Assembly (NCBI GenBank): GCA_008931825.1
Contig: QXVZ01031672.1
Location: 1-40,212 of the forward strand
Length of the DNA stretch: 40,212 nt
DNA from: Phallusia fumigata
Taxonomy: Eukaryota > Chordata > Ascidiacea > Phlebobranchia > Ascidiidae
Direction of reading: 5' to 3'
Under the pieces are notes generated by a model. That model searched no databases. It worked only from the letters and a program-made list of their open reading frames with translations, and had not been told where the DNA came from. The translations under genes and the position numbers were made by a program. Within the stretch, counting starts at the first letter, position 1, and every line of letters starts with the position of its first letter. Positions 1 through 15,100 of this stretch are shown piece after piece.

Positions 1-124
1 TTCAAGACGTGGATCACTAAAAACCTTACTAACAAGGAGTGACAGTGGGTAGGTGTTGTACTGTGAAACTATCCTTCATACTTAATATCTTATTTGATGC
101 TTACTAATATTTGTACATCACAAG

Positions 125-3100
125 AAGCAGGTCAGTGACAAAACGTGGAAGTAACCAGTTTGAGAAGAATGAAGGGCGTGAAGAACACAGACAACAAGAA
201 ACTGTCAGACCTCGCAGAATGGACAACAAAGTCAAGATGAGAGATTTTAGGGTTGACAGTGATCAAGAAGATGGGCCTGTAGCGACATCCAAAGGTGATG
301 TCAGAAATAAGAAATCAGGTTTGTAATTAGACCTGTTTTTATCCCCTGCTGTTTGTCAATGTGGTGTCCTGTGTTTAGGTTTTCAACCCTCTGGCAGCGA
401 TCCATTTTCAGAAAACAAAATCTGGAACAGTGATAAAGGTAAATGTTTTGTTGGTCAGCATTTTTAAAACAGTTATGCACACTATGATGATTGAAATCTT
501 TTGAAAATCTTTGAAACTGATTTCGCCCCTATCTGATTCTTTTATCGATCATTTATCAGAAGAATATTATTTTTTTTTGTTCTATAATTCAGCCCACTTT
601 TTGCAGCAAACAAACCTATTGCAACAGTATTACCATCGACAACCACCAACACTATGACTCGATCTGAACCAAAGAAGCGCGACCCAGTGACGAAAAGTAT
701 AACAAGAGATGTGGTTTCTGTTCAGCCCACCACTTCTCTCCACCCTGACAACACTGGTATTGATAGAGATAGAGAAAGAGACAGAAGTCAGATCTATAAC
801 TCGGGTATAACAATTTTAAACATGTACAAGTTAACGTCTTAAATGAGATTGTTTAACAAATTAAAGTGCTTTGATGATTGAAAATTATGAACTATGTGTT
901 GTGATATACATTTCGCCCCTATCTGAGCACATTTGTATTTAACAAAAAGGTGCTGAGTTGAAATGCATTGGGAGGTAATTCAGTGTATTTTCATCAGGTC
1001 AAGTCCCCAAGCGTGACAACCGAGATCGAAGTGCAGCTAAATACGACAGTTATACAGCTGATGTTGAAAGTGAAGACTCTGGTGGCCACAGTGCAAAGGG
1101 TTCAAGCAAACCAAGTGACTTTCATTCTGAAAGATCCCGGGACAATGTTCACCGAAGTGACAAATACTTTGATCGAGATCGTAAAGACACTAGGGGGGCT
1201 ACTCACCAACGGCGTGGTGAAAAACCATCTGATAATCGATATCGTCAAAATGAGCAAAGGTACAGGAGGGAACCAAAAGAACAGAAGTGGGATTCAAAAA
1301 AAGAATACCAGGACAATAAGGGTAATGCTAATGCTAGTGTTACAGTAATATAGGTCTGGAATTGACACACCAGTAAGCCTTGCATGTGTAAGGACTGATT
1401 TTCATCAAACATAATTAATATGACCAGAGTTTCAGAATTCGTAAAAAGATTCCCCAGAATTTAATTTAATGTCATTGATAACTATAATAGAGACATGTTA
1501 AGCTGACTGCAGTAGGAGCTATGTACAAACTTACACCAAAGTAATTTGTTTGTTTATGTTTGTTGTAATGTTTATTTACACAACTTAAGGCCAAATAATC
1601 TAGCTTGACTTGCATTTGATCATCCAACGACTTACTTGAGTCTTGGTTCATAAAGTTATAATATGTGTAGGAAGAGGCACCGGTACCCAAGCTGCAAGAA
1701 GGTCAGAAAGCTTCAAGCCTGATCCTGACAAACAAACACAAAAAGGTATGTGAAGAATCAGTTCAGCATTTCATTTGTCTAAGAAAATGTATATTGTGCT
1801 GTTTTTGGTGAAACAAAACTTGCGATTTAGAACCTGCTGTTAGCTTTAGGATGCTGAGTGTCAAAACAATGCTACAGTTTAGGCTTAACTGCAGACAAAA
1901 CTTCCTGTTTATGTCACAGACAAACAAGTTACTGAAAATGTGAAGCAAACTGCTGCTGAAACGAAGCAGAAACCCTTGCCTGCCCCACCCACCACAAATA
2001 TATGGGAGGAAAGAAAGAAGCAAATGCAGAAAGAAGTAGAACTTATTTGATAACTATTCTGTCAGATTGTAGTTTTTGTTAATTGTTGACTCTTTGTTTT
2101 AGGTCAAGCCAGACAAAAATTTTACATATATTCCCACTGAAGAGGACAAAAAGCGAACTCTCAAAGAAACTGCCCCAGTTATTAGCTTAGATGATGCGGA
2201 GGGCAAACCAGCAGCAGGTCCATATCAAACCATACAAAACATAACTTAAAACAATGTTTTTAATCTGTTTAACCATTTATTGCATACTATAGATCACCCA
2301 GGGAAATTAAAATNAGCAGCAGGTCCATATCAAACCATACAAAACATAACTTAAAACAATGTTTTTAATCTGTTTAACCATTTATTGCATACTATAGATC
2401 ACCCAGGGAAATTAAAATCAACAAACTGGGAAAAATCTGATCATGCCACGGAAGATTCTGGTATGATTCTGAACATTTGCATGACTGTTTGTGTTTGCCC
2501 AAATTTGTTTTTTGATTGTAATTTGTTTTTATTGGGGATCCAGTATAATGAGATATTAAATATAAATCCATTGTAATAATATAAAATATTAGGTTCCTTT
2601 CCTTTTCATACAGTTATTTTACTTTGTAGAAAGAAGAGCTGAAAGGCCGTATCGAGACAATTCATACAGAAGGGGATCTTCAAATGTGTCAAGTCGAGGT
2701 GATCGTCGGGGAACAGATCGGTCATATGCAAGTGACAGATATGATCGAAGAGGTGGCAGAGGCAGANTATCGAGACAATTCATACAGAAGGGGATCTTCA
2801 AATGTGTCAAGTCGAGGTGATCGTCGGGGAACAGATCGGTCATATGCAAGTGACAGATATGATCGAAGAGGTGGCAGAGGCAGAGGAAGGTTGGTACCAG
2901 GAAATAACTAAGCACCAAATGTAGATGTGATTACAAACCTGCATATAGATAGTTTTGTGTGGGATAAAATACAAGTTAACTAATGATGGCAATGTGATGT
3001 GTGTAAATGCCCATTTTTGTTGATAATTATTTCTAAATTAGTTATGCCTTACATGCACCATTTTTCAGGTCTCGTGGAATTCGTAGTCGAGGCAGTGGCG

Positions 3101-6100
3101 CCCCTGTTACAGAAAAGCTTTCTTCTGCTCCACGAGGAAGAGGTCAGAGGCGAGGAGCAAGGTAGAAACAAGTTGTTTTTGCTGGTTTGTTCTGGTTTAA
3201 AGTATTTAGGACTACAATCTTTTTGCAAACAGCAGGTTTCCTAACATCTGTACACATTGTAATGTAGGTCTGCTCCAAGTCGGTATGATTACTCCCATTC
3301 CTACTCGAGCACTCGGTTCAGCAATAAGGTATGATACCTTGTATTGTTTTGTTGTAATCCAATGTGTAGCTAACATCGCTTTGTTTTATTCAGTACAATG
3401 ACAATGCTGATTCATATGATGATGAAGAATATTCATCTGAATCAGAAGATGTAAGTTAATGGTGGTAAAATGCTGAGATAAGTTCCCTATATTTTGCTGC
3501 AAATGGCAATAGCTCTGCTGCCATCTACGGTAGTTCATTTTTAAATGAAGTTTCGTGTTAGCTTATATTTGGCCTATCAAAGGACAAAATGTAGATTTTG
3601 AATTTGTAACACATCCACGAAACCCCATTGGAGAAGGTCATTTTGAGTTTATAGTCCCATTGCTGTCACATGACCATAGGTTACTGAACTTATTCTTGCA
3701 TAAGACACAGTTATATATAATAATGTATGCTTGTTTGACATTAATTGGCTAGTGTGGAAAAGGCGAGGGGTTTAATCATGAATTTATGTTTTTTTCAAAT
3801 TGTTGTTATGGATCTGAAACTGACCATGCCCTATTAACACCATTACCAATTAGTACTTGCATAGGTGTGAGGACTGATGCGTTTATACTCGCAAACATGC
3901 AAAATTTTTGAGGTGCCTTTCTAAAACTGCTGGTTTACACATTCAGCAACAATTTGTAGTAGATAGTCAAACTGTAGCGTTTGTCACAGGAACGAAGGTT
4001 TGTGGGGAGAAGACGCAAGGAGGCATCCACAGATGAGAGTTACTCCGAAAACTCAGAGAGTGAGCGGCCTACTAAAGCAGTCACCAAACCAAGTGTATGT
4101 TGCCATTGGTGCACAACAATGTACTTTGGTGGTAAAAGAATATTTTGCTTTAGAATATCAACAAAAACATCAAACAGACCAAACCAAATGAAGAATCAGG
4201 CAGCACGTTTGTTGCAAGGGGTGAGCCAAGTCGCCGGGGCAGAGGAAGAGGGGCTATGTCGTCATCTTACAGAGGTCGTGGCAGACCTTCATCTAACGGT
4301 GTAAAAAATCCTTTGCCCCCACAGTCTGCCAGTGGTAGAGGCAGAAGAGCTGACAGCAACCAATATCAAGACACTAACAGGTTATTCTTTGTTATGTATT
4401 TTTTTGCTTGACAAATTTGAAACAAATATGAATAAATCATTAAATGGTTTCGTAACTCTAGTTAAATAGTATGTTATATTTGTTGGAAATGTTTACTTTA
4501 CTGCAATAAACCCCTTCTTGATTACAGGGTGGCAAAAAACGCGGAGCGAGGCCCTTATGGTCCGGGGGCCGAAGACCGAAGAAAACAGGGATCACGGAGC
4601 AGCGACAAGAGAAAGCGCAAGTCGAAACCTGACCAGTAAGTTTCAACTTGTGATGTCTCATAGCTACATAGATTTAGTTGACTTTTTTTGACAGGCCTCC
4701 ACGATTTAAGAATTCAATTACGGCAAAAAAGTCTGGCAATACTGAAGGTATGTCTAACATGCTGGCTGTTGCTAAGAAAACAGGTAATATGTGTATTTGT
4801 TTTAGGTTCTAAAAATGTTGGCCCAGTGTCTCACAAAACAGAGGGTGGGCAGCAACCTTCATCTGATGTTGAATGGGAAACTGCTTCGGAAGACAACAGT
4901 GCAGATTACAGAAAGGTAAAAATCACCACAGGTGAAAAAGTTTAAAGTGATCACAGCAGATGATTTTTGACTCATGATGACTTCGTGCACCACTCAACAT
5001 TGAAAGTATGCTTGACAATACACGTAACCACACCCTTGTCTGAAGCAGTCAAAAGTATAGATTTCACAAACGTTTTCTTACATGTCACTAAACTAAAACT
5101 TATATGTATTGCTGTTTACAGACCTCAACCAAAACATTAGCTTCAGAAGCTTTGAAGGGAATTCAATCTAGAAATCTTCATTCCCGATCACAAAGCAGAA
5201 GAGGACGTGGTGGAAAGGGTGTGTGTCTGATTTTTAGCATTTACAATTGCTCTGTTGATGGTTCTAAATTTTGTTTGCTGAACAGGTGAAGTAAGAGACC
5301 AACATCGATCAGAAAGCGATTCGCTTTCTGCCATTGACAATCAGGTAGGTTGAATTAAAAAACTTTTAAATGTGGTATCTGACATTTCAAAGCAGTGCCT
5401 GATTTTGTGTGCACATTGTTTGCAGTCACCCTTTGTGTTAAGTTTCCTGATTTTGTGCACATGTAATTTGCTTTGGGGTTGTCTTTTCAGGTTTATGTGT
5501 TGCACACAGTGGATTACACAGATCCTTCAGCAATCGAAGGTGCCATACGTGATGCATCAGCCAGCCAACATGACAAGGCAAAAAGGTTGGAAGATGATCA
5601 GAAAGCAAAAAACAAGGTATGTGGATCGTGTCGACATAAAATGCATTGATAGTTGCCTGTGATGATATTCGTGCACCACTCATATTTAACATGCTTGAGC
5701 AACACACATTTACCACAGATTCTAACTGAGGCTCTCTTCTTTAAAATGTGTCCCAACTTTTGAGATGTGAACATATTGTTTCAGTATTTTCTCTTCGCAG
5801 GAGTTGTTCAGAAGATATGATTTACACAATTATGCTGGTGTGGTGAATGTTGACGATTTGCCAGATGTCTCAGCACAAAGGTTCGAACAGAAAACTTTTT
5901 TTACCATTTGATACTATAGTGAATGTGACCAATAGCTTTACTGTCTTTGTCAGTTGTTAAATGAATCATCAAGAAACCTAATGTAGGGTCTTTAATCTTC
6001 TGTGTTAACATTTAAAAAAACAGTTACTCAAACATATTTGGACCGTCTGGCCTTAAAAAACTGAGACTAAGTCTAAATTTTATGTTTTTTGTTTTTTTTT

Positions 6101-9100
6101 ATCTGTAAGCTGCCGCTGTTGTGGTTCAATGTACCTTAGACATTTCTTTTTGCATCAATTTTACAACTAATATGTACTTTTTAGAATGGTGCAGGCTGAT
6201 TTAAGTCTATCGGAAGACATGCTAACTGCTGTGTTAGATTCAACACCAACCGTTGAAAAAGATGATGAAGATGGCTTCACTCCTGTCCTGTCAAAACGAG
6301 CACAAAAAAAGAAACAAGAAATCATACGCAAAAAACATGTTAGTGTGATATAACCAAGCATCCCTGTCATGTACACTTTGCTTACAAGTTTTAATCTGTC
6401 CATGCAGAAGGAAGGTCAGGCTGGCGACAATTATCGGAAATCAAGACTGGAGCAAAAACGACAAACCAAACACAAGTTAATTGCAAAATCACTGAATGGT
6501 CTGAAAAGTGGCAGCAGTGGAAGTGTGAGGCAAACTATTTCTGCCACAACCGTGTCAACATTACCTGGGGATACCTGGCTTAACACAATAGGTAACCTTT
6601 CAACAACTTTTTTATGTCCATCATATGTCGAAAGTCAGCAATGTGTTGTATTTAAAATTTAGTTTGGTTTTTACAAACCCATGAAAAGTTTAAAATTAAT
6701 CATTGTTGTGTTGTTCACTAAAAAACATTCTTTACGCGTAGATACATGGGATCCACTTGATGTCAAGAAGAAGACCCAAACAGATGGTGTTGAACCAGTT
6801 ATAAGTCAACATGACAGCGGGGTAGAATCATCTGTTCCTTCATCACAACGAAGTTCGCCTGGAACGGAGGCAAAACTGAGTTTCAGCCAGTTTGCCACGA
6901 CCATGACATCGACCAGTGTGATAACATCCATATGCAACCATGATGTAAAAACCTTTTGCAATTTGTTTTTTTAGTTTACTGCAAATTGGTGATCATTGTT
7001 TGTTTGTGCAGATTCCTGTAATCGGACAACTTGGACAACACAGCACTGATCTGATACATACCTCACCAAATATGGACTTATCTTCAAATGACCTTGTGTC
7101 TGCATTCCTTGATGTATGTGTTTACCTATTTTGCTTGCCTAATTGAAATTCCATGCATGATCCAGTAGTTAATTTCAGGAATTTAAATTATATGTTTCAT
7201 GTTTTATAAATTTTTATTTAGAACACGCTGGTTGCACTAAAAATTCTTTAAATCCAGGCATCTGCTTCACAAAGCCCAAGTCGCATGACCGTAAACCCCA
7301 TTGGACCAATTGGCAACGAGCGAGTAAAATCCCAGAAGCGATCGGACTCTGTCGAAAATATTACATCACTGTATCATCAAGAAACCAATGTAATATCGTT
7401 CATCGCAGATGAGCCTGATGAAAATCCAGGTACGCCCTTTGTAACATTAAAACTTTTGTTCACATAATACAAAGTGTTTAATCTTAATGCATAACAGGTC
7501 AACAAACTTCTGGTTTCTTTACCCCTGATGATTTGCGCAGTTCCACCTTTTCTCCCTTTGGGGAACCACTCAATACACTAAGCGACCATTCACAACAATT
7601 TCCAGGTGCAGTTTATTTTTTAAAAATCTAGACATGAAAATGTTGTAATGTTTGACAATGCTAAAGTGTTTTGTAAACCGGCTGGGTGTGTTCAATGTTT
7701 ATAGGTACCATTGTTTTCACTCACTTTTCTTCTCCGCTTGTTAAAATGTGGACATTTGGACTAGAAACCATAGCGGTTACTCGATGCCTCCTTGCCACAC
7801 AATGTTCCGGAGTCATTTCTGTTAATTGCATTTTTTAAGCTTGCCTTTGGCACAAATAAACATTGATTGAAATGTTCAAATTGGATAAAATTTTGACATT
7901 GTATTGGGTCATTGTGACATGTCATCCATTTAGTGTAGTTAACAAGAAAAAATATTGGTTCAAAACACCTGATCAACATCATTACATGATATTGCATGCA
8001 AAAACAATGCTGCAACCAAAAGTTATTGTACCTAAGGGACAAGTTGCAAAACAAAATAGTGAATATATTCTTTATTAAGTTGTCGTGTATATGAAATGGT
8101 AACATGACAAAAGCCACCCTTCTCATTTTGATTTTTTTTCAGGTTTTCAAACACCTGACTTTCCTGATGCCAGTGTAACACCAGAAATGGCCCTTGATGT
8201 CCCTTCATCAAGTTATCACCAACTTAGTGACTTTCCCCATTCAGCAGCAGCTAATGACCTGACAAGGTCAAGAAATAGCACTGCTTCGAATGAGTCTTTC
8301 TCCTCTCATGCAGTGAAACGAAACAATTTTGGAAATGTAAGAAAAATTTAAATATACTCGCTTTTTTGTGGCTGCCTATAAAGAAGTTGCTAATGATGAA
8401 CAAACACAGACCTGTACTGAAAAACATTGAAGATCTTGNTCTGAAACTTCGACATCTACATGGAGTTACAGCTGCACAAAGTTAGCAAATCAAACTAACT
8501 CCAATAATGTTTGCACGCAGATTGGTCAAAACCAGCAACCAACAGCTCTTTCCAAGTTTGCTGATGCCCATAGCCCAGAGGTCACCAGTTCAGCAAGTGC
8601 ATCGTTAGGGCATAAGGCGGGGTGAGTGATGTTTCAAAAATATAGTTTTATGTGTCTTAGGCCTGCTGCTAAATGATTAAAAATTGCACTTGTTGTGTTG
8701 ACTTACTTGGTCAAGAGGCAGTGCACCTTTTATGACAGCAGCAGGTTTTTTAGAATGTTCAGGCAGGATATTGTTTGTTATGCAAGCCAGGACTTGCCAT
8801 GCTTTATTTGACTACGCTACAATATTATGATTGCTATGGTTAACACTATATTGAACAGAATATACAGCTACGTTGTTTTTGATTCTGTCTAGGGCTTACC
8901 CCGACTCTGAGACCCTTGAAGATATGACCCTGACCCCCCCAAACACAGCAAATCCCAATGTAACCCACAGTACTGGATCCCTGGAGGGCCCAATCCCAGC
9001 CCCAATTCCCATGCCCCCCACCCACACCCCCACAAATAAACAAGGTCTTGATGTTGATGCTAAAAATGGAATTAGGCAAACTCATGATGTTAACCCAAAT

Positions 9101-12100
9101 GCAAGTGTTGCATCTGAACTGGGTCTACTGACGCCCACCTCACCATCACTCGACTTTAACTTGAAAATGGAATCTGCACGAAAAGCCTGGGAGAATATGC
9201 CAGAATCTTCTGGTGGATCAGGCCAGCAACAAAGTATGTAAAAACAATAAATTTACACTTTACAAAAATCAGATTTGCTGGAGTGTCTGTGGTTTAAAGA
9301 ATTACTTTATGGATGTTTTAGCATAGGCGTCGATTTAGGGGTGACTGGGGTGACATGTCACCCCTCACAAAAAAACAGGGGTGACAACATGTGTATTGTC
9401 ACCCCGGTTTTTTGTTTAAATTGAAAAATATTGTCACAAACACACGCTACTAAGCGTTAAGACAGTTTAAACCGATTGTTTGTACTATTTATGGTCACAA
9501 TCAAGACAAACACAAGTGTCTCGTGGTTTGTTACAATCGTTGCAGCATAATGTCAAGAATCGGCATTGTTACGTAATAGTAAATCGTTATGTAGCAACAG
9601 GCTGATTGTTGTTGACTTATCTGTTGCATGTCAACTGGGAAAATAAACAACCGATAAGATGTGACAGTTAACCAAAATGCGAAGTCATAACTTAGATCGC
9701 GGGGTTTGTACGTTATGTCGTACACACTGAATTGCGTTTAACGAGTTTTTTACACAAACATCTCATTACGATAATTTGTTTAGTGGTGAAACGGCTAACA
9801 GAACGGCTGTTGCATGTTTCTAAAACCTGGAAAGGTCACCCCTACGATTTAACAAAGCGGTAAAAAATCGACGCCTGTGTGTTTTAGTGTTGTGTTTTTA
9901 TGTCCTATATGCACCTTACGTTTATTTTTAATTTTTAGATATAAACCCAAGTGAAGGTCATTCATACCACACATCCACTGAAGTAACTCAGATGAATGAG
10001 AATTCGATTTCACACACTTCTGTACCAAGCATGTCATCTGTATGTTGTTTATTACCTAATGCCTAATTCACCATCGTTCACATCTAATCCAAAACTGTTG
10101 CAGGTAACACTCAGTGTTACAAAATCATCCGAATGGAAACCTCGTCACTTAGTAAATGTGTCGACTACTAGCAGCACTGATGACTCTTCCTGGTCGCAAT
10201 CTGTTCAACAAACTGCTGCCAGCCAGATAACCAACCAAGATAATCAAGAAAATATAACGGTAGGTCCTAAAACAATCAATCATGGACATTTAGCTAGTTT
10301 AAAACATCTTGTCTGCTGTAGTTTTATTTCCTATGTATGAATTTTTTTTTCTTTCAACTGTTTTTAATGCGTTGAATGTATTTTAAGAGTCTTGCTGCAT
10401 CATCTGCTGTTACCCAATCAACACTGTCCATGCACACTAGCGCATATGGTGGTGTGGAAAAAACAGGTAAGATGGTACCTGAGTACAGCGTTAGGCATAG
10501 TCGTGTGTGCAGAATGATTAGATTTTATACTTGCATATGGTAGAGCAAGGCATTGTTTTGATGCTGTCTTCTGTCAATGATTGTTTGATTCTTTGTCATA
10601 GTTACTATGACTGCACACAAAAATACAGACTTTCTCATGTCGTAATGTGAGTCCGCCTTTAAAGCTTTTATATTGATTTGTAGGATCATCCATCACAACC
10701 CAGCAACAATCACTTCAAGTGGCTTCGCAGTACAGCAATAATCCTTACATGTACATGGATGTTCAGCAGTCTCAACTAATGCAGCACGGCCAACGACTCG
10801 TCCAGGTTAATAACTTACATTTACTTGCATACAACCAGTCTTTTAGCTTGCTTGTGGGAGGTTGATAGTTTCTCCTCGTAAACCACCAGCTATGCCAGAG
10901 CTTTCCCAGTGGCAAGTGAATTTTATTACAGGACACACATTCACTTGCATCCTAACCGTATTAATTGCTAAAAAGCTGTTCTCATTTTACCTGGAGTTCA
11001 AACAAACCAAAGGTACATCCTTTGATGTTCGAGCTACAACAAGCCAGACCCTATTTGCTCATGTTTGATGAATATTATGTTTTCATGAAATCAATGCTGT
11101 AACCAGTTTTAAAGTGTGAAATAAAGCAGGCGCAAGTAAAATATGCAGGCACAAATAGATTCAAACTTCATTTGAATGATGAAAGTAGTTACTTCCTCGA
11201 AAGTAGTTACATCTTTTTCACATTTAAAACTATTTCACTATTTCCCAATTTTTAAAATTACAAACACACCCAAGTCCAAACAATATGTGGGAATGAAATG
11301 TATGTGGTGTCAATTTCTAGGGATCACAATCTGCCTTGTACCAACAACCTATTTCCACCACCTCTCTTGCAACTAATCTGCAGCAAATGCAACAAATCTA
11401 CAATAACTATCCACCAGTGAGTTTTCGCATGTGAATTTTTACCTTGTTTGCTCAGTAAACCCAACCTCTTTGTGTTTGTAGGAATTCGCTCAAAGTCTTT
11501 ACTCAGCTCCTGGTTACAACAGTTTATCTCAGCAGCACCAGTCACCAGCTTACAACACGCAGGCTTATTTAGCGTCAACTGCAATTGGATCTCCTGCAGG
11601 TATACTTTGCTTCGGTAAACCTAGTTTTTGAAATCTTTTAGCCAACAACAGGAATACAAGTTTTTTTGGGCAACTTGTGTACGAGCATTTAAAAGGTTGT
11701 AAATATTGAATATGTGTGAAATTTTACTAGTTTTTGTACTTATTCATAGCCCCCATGAAATCAAGTCAACAACAGCCACAACCAACACAACAGCAGCCCC
11801 AAGCTGCAACACTTCAACAGGCAGCTGTCAGAAGTGGTGGATTAACTGCTAATTATGGAGCTACTTCTGCCATGCCTGGTTAGTACTGCTGTTTTACCAA
11901 AACAAAATAAAGACTAAAACATTTTTGTGCCAGTGCAAAATCAACCACCAATCAACCGGTTTGGTTTTTTTCCACCAAAAGTTATAGCAGATTGTTTACA
12001 CACTGACTTGCTTTTTTACAGTAGACAAGAAATGTTTTGTAATTACAATATCGTCAAGAATAGACAAAACTCTCTATTGCATTGAAAGCTGAGCAACGTT

Positions 12101-15100
12101 TATGTTTTACAGGATTAGCACAGCAAGCCAACATCAGTTCAACACAACTACCAATTCCTCGACCACACAGTGGTGCACCATCTCCTGCTCAACAGGTTAG
12201 TCATGTTTAAATTTATTCCCTTCGGTTACAAACNCACCAAAAGTTATAGCAGATTGTTTACACACTGACTTGCTTTTTTACAGTAGACAAGAAATGTTTT
12301 GTAATTACAATATCGTCAAGAATAGACAAAACTCTCTATTGCATTGAAAGCTGAGCAACGTTTATGTTTTACAGGATTAGCACAGCAAGCCAACATCAGT
12401 TCAACACAACTGGCAATTCCTCGACCACACAGTGGTGCACCATCTCCTGCTCAACAGGTTAGTCATGTTTAAATGTACAAAGTGCCCTTTGGTAGCAAAC
12501 TAATTAGTTTCACTGGTATGCTGTTTTTAGAGTGGCCCATTTAACTCTATAGCTAGTCTGATAAAAAGGGGTCAAATATTAAACGATGAGCAATTAGCAA
12601 AATTTGGACAGTTTTCAATACATGCCAGTTTGCACATGATATCACTGATGATAACATGAGTTAGTGCCGAAACGTTTATTGGATAAAGCATGTCGCTTTT
12701 AAGAACTATTTGGGCCAATGCCAAGTAAAGTTTGGACAGTTTATAAAAAATGCCATGATTTCTTTGTTTGACCCCATAGCCGTACCAGAAACCCATTGTG
12801 GATTGCTACTCTCCCCAAAACACTTTGCTTTGTGTTGACAGGTTTATCTTCCCATTGTTGAACAAAACCGTGTGGTGACTCAAGGAAGTTCAGTTGCTCT
12901 GGTCAATCAACCTTTAAATGTTGCCCCAAGAGCTCAATCAACATCCTTTTACAGGTAAGAATTGCTTTTGTTTTCTATCTATATATCTGCCTCTTTCCAT
13001 GACATGATTTTGCTTTTGTTTTCAGTCAACTAAACCAAGGTACAGGAGCAAATTACTATACTCCCCAGTCACAACTGAGGCAAACACCCTACCAACAAAC
13101 TGCTATGCATGTCACACAACCATTTCAACAGGTTAGTAGCATTTTTTGCATGCTGATTATCGTTTACATCTCATGATAGTACATTAAAATAACTGTCTTT
13201 GTCATGTGTTTTTTTTTCAAACTGAAAATCAAATGCGCTTTTTTCTGTAACAAGCTTTAACTGGACTCCAATATTTATGAAAACAGATTTAAATTTTCAA
13301 ACATGACTAGTGCATTATAGCTTTTAAATAAAACCTGGCTGAGAGCGGTTCTGTTTGGTTTCCAATTTTTAAGCCATTTTTTATCCATAGAATATGTATC
13401 AACAATCCATCAAACCTGTATCGCCAACACCACCCAATCAGTTGGGCTTGGAACACACTTCTGGGTTAAATGCCAACATACAAAGCTCGTATGCGCCAAT
13501 TGCACCTCCAAACCAGCGATTGCGAAGTGACACAGACTATAACCTTCCATATTACCAGACCAAAACACAACAGTATTCTGCCACAAAGATGCCCCCTCCA
13601 CCTTCCCAAGGTGCTTTCGGTGCTATGAAGACCACCATGCAGTCTTCTGGAAGCTTCGGAAGTGTGAGCAAAAGCACACAATCTATGTATGTGCCATCAG
13701 CCGTAGGTAGCACACAGGAACAAATGTCATCAGCCCAACTCCAGATGCAGAAATACTCAAATACAGGGCCCTCTTCCACTGTTGTTAAACCTGCTGTTGG
13801 TCAGTCGAGTGGCGATTGGAGCAAGGCACCAACATCTCAGCAGTACAGAGGTAGCTCTGTGCAGGGAATCCTCTCAAGACCTTACTCATGTATGTCTGTT
13901 CATAATAATGTGCAGTAAAAAGTTAAATAGCTAAAATTTTCAAATTTAAAATAATGCCAATTTTTTGCCGGAAATTTAAGTGTTCTCAAAACTGTAAAAC
14001 AGCATAATAATACACTGTTTGCTTTTAGCCTCTGGTGAATCAATGTACCAGCACAGCCCCACTGCACAGTCCAACTTCATGGCACCAAAGCCTAATGAAA
14101 TGTCTGCTTCAAATATGGGTTTGACATTCCCAATGCAAAGTCAACAGCAGATGCAATCATTTAATGCATCACCATCTTGGAATCAAAAGCTGGTCAGCCC
14201 CCAAGCAGCTTCCATGCCTTCGCCTCACTCAGGCGCTGGTATTTTAGGCAAAGCTCCACCACGGCCATTGATGCCTGTGATGGCTCCACAGAGATTTGCT
14301 GTCACCCAGCCGTTTCAGGTGTGTTTTTCTTAACGATTAGTGTGGGTTCCACCACTTTATGCCCCAAAAGTGTGAATTTTTTGTGTTTGTAAGTCATTAG
14401 TTTTGTAAACTTAAGTACCCCAACTACTAAGATTTAGATAAAAAGATTAAAATTTTGCTGAAACTTTTTGTTTAATGCAGTCGAACATGGTTTCACCACA
14501 GCAAGTACAAGGTTACCGAGGTCAGATGCCTTACCAAGTAAAGCAGATGCCATCTAGTGGAATGAAAATGCAACAGTCCAGTAAGTTAAATGGCTTCAGA
14601 TATGTAACATAGTGGGACTTTGTGCTTGGTTATTATGACTTAAAAAACCTGATTTTAATTGGAAGCGTTTATTTAGCTTCACAGTTTGCTCCAATGCACG
14701 ACAGTCTGTCCATGTCACAAGGCAGCCACCAACCATTGAATCAGCAGAAACAGAACAAGATGATGGGCAGCAAACCCATTACCAACAGCACCAAGACACC
14801 ACCTGTTCCAACCCTGGTTCGTGGCTCTGGCAGCAATCTAATTGGCAAAAAGCCCACATATATGCCAGAGGAAGTGGTCAAGGTAAGTTTGCATTTAACG
14901 ATACACTTGACAAGCAGGGTTGGTAACTGGAAATGTTTCTGTTACAGTCAAATCAAGCAAACGAGAGAGCGAACCTGCTTCAGTCATTGTCTGCCTTCTT
15001 TCCTGAGAAAACAGCGAAAGCTGAAGATTCTTCTTCTGAAGAGAAAGGAACAGATTGGTCAACACAAGTGGCTAATAGTTCACCACTTCCCAAACGCAAA

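Noticed and set aside
2630-2889. Frameshift or pseudogene in PRRC2 exon 9
   Set aside because: The frame change lies exactly at an N inside an exact 117-bp duplication. Collapsing it restores phase with both neighbouring exons.
7761-8126. 121-codon minus-strand frame in PRRC2 intron 27
   Set aside because: AT-rich, low-complexity composition with no homology or splice signals; consistent with chance.
12375-12457. Second copy of PRRC2 exon 38 as a genuine tandem exon duplication
   Set aside because: An N at 12234 separates the copies. Including both would shift the frame (phase 1 in, phase 0 out), and the differences look allelic.
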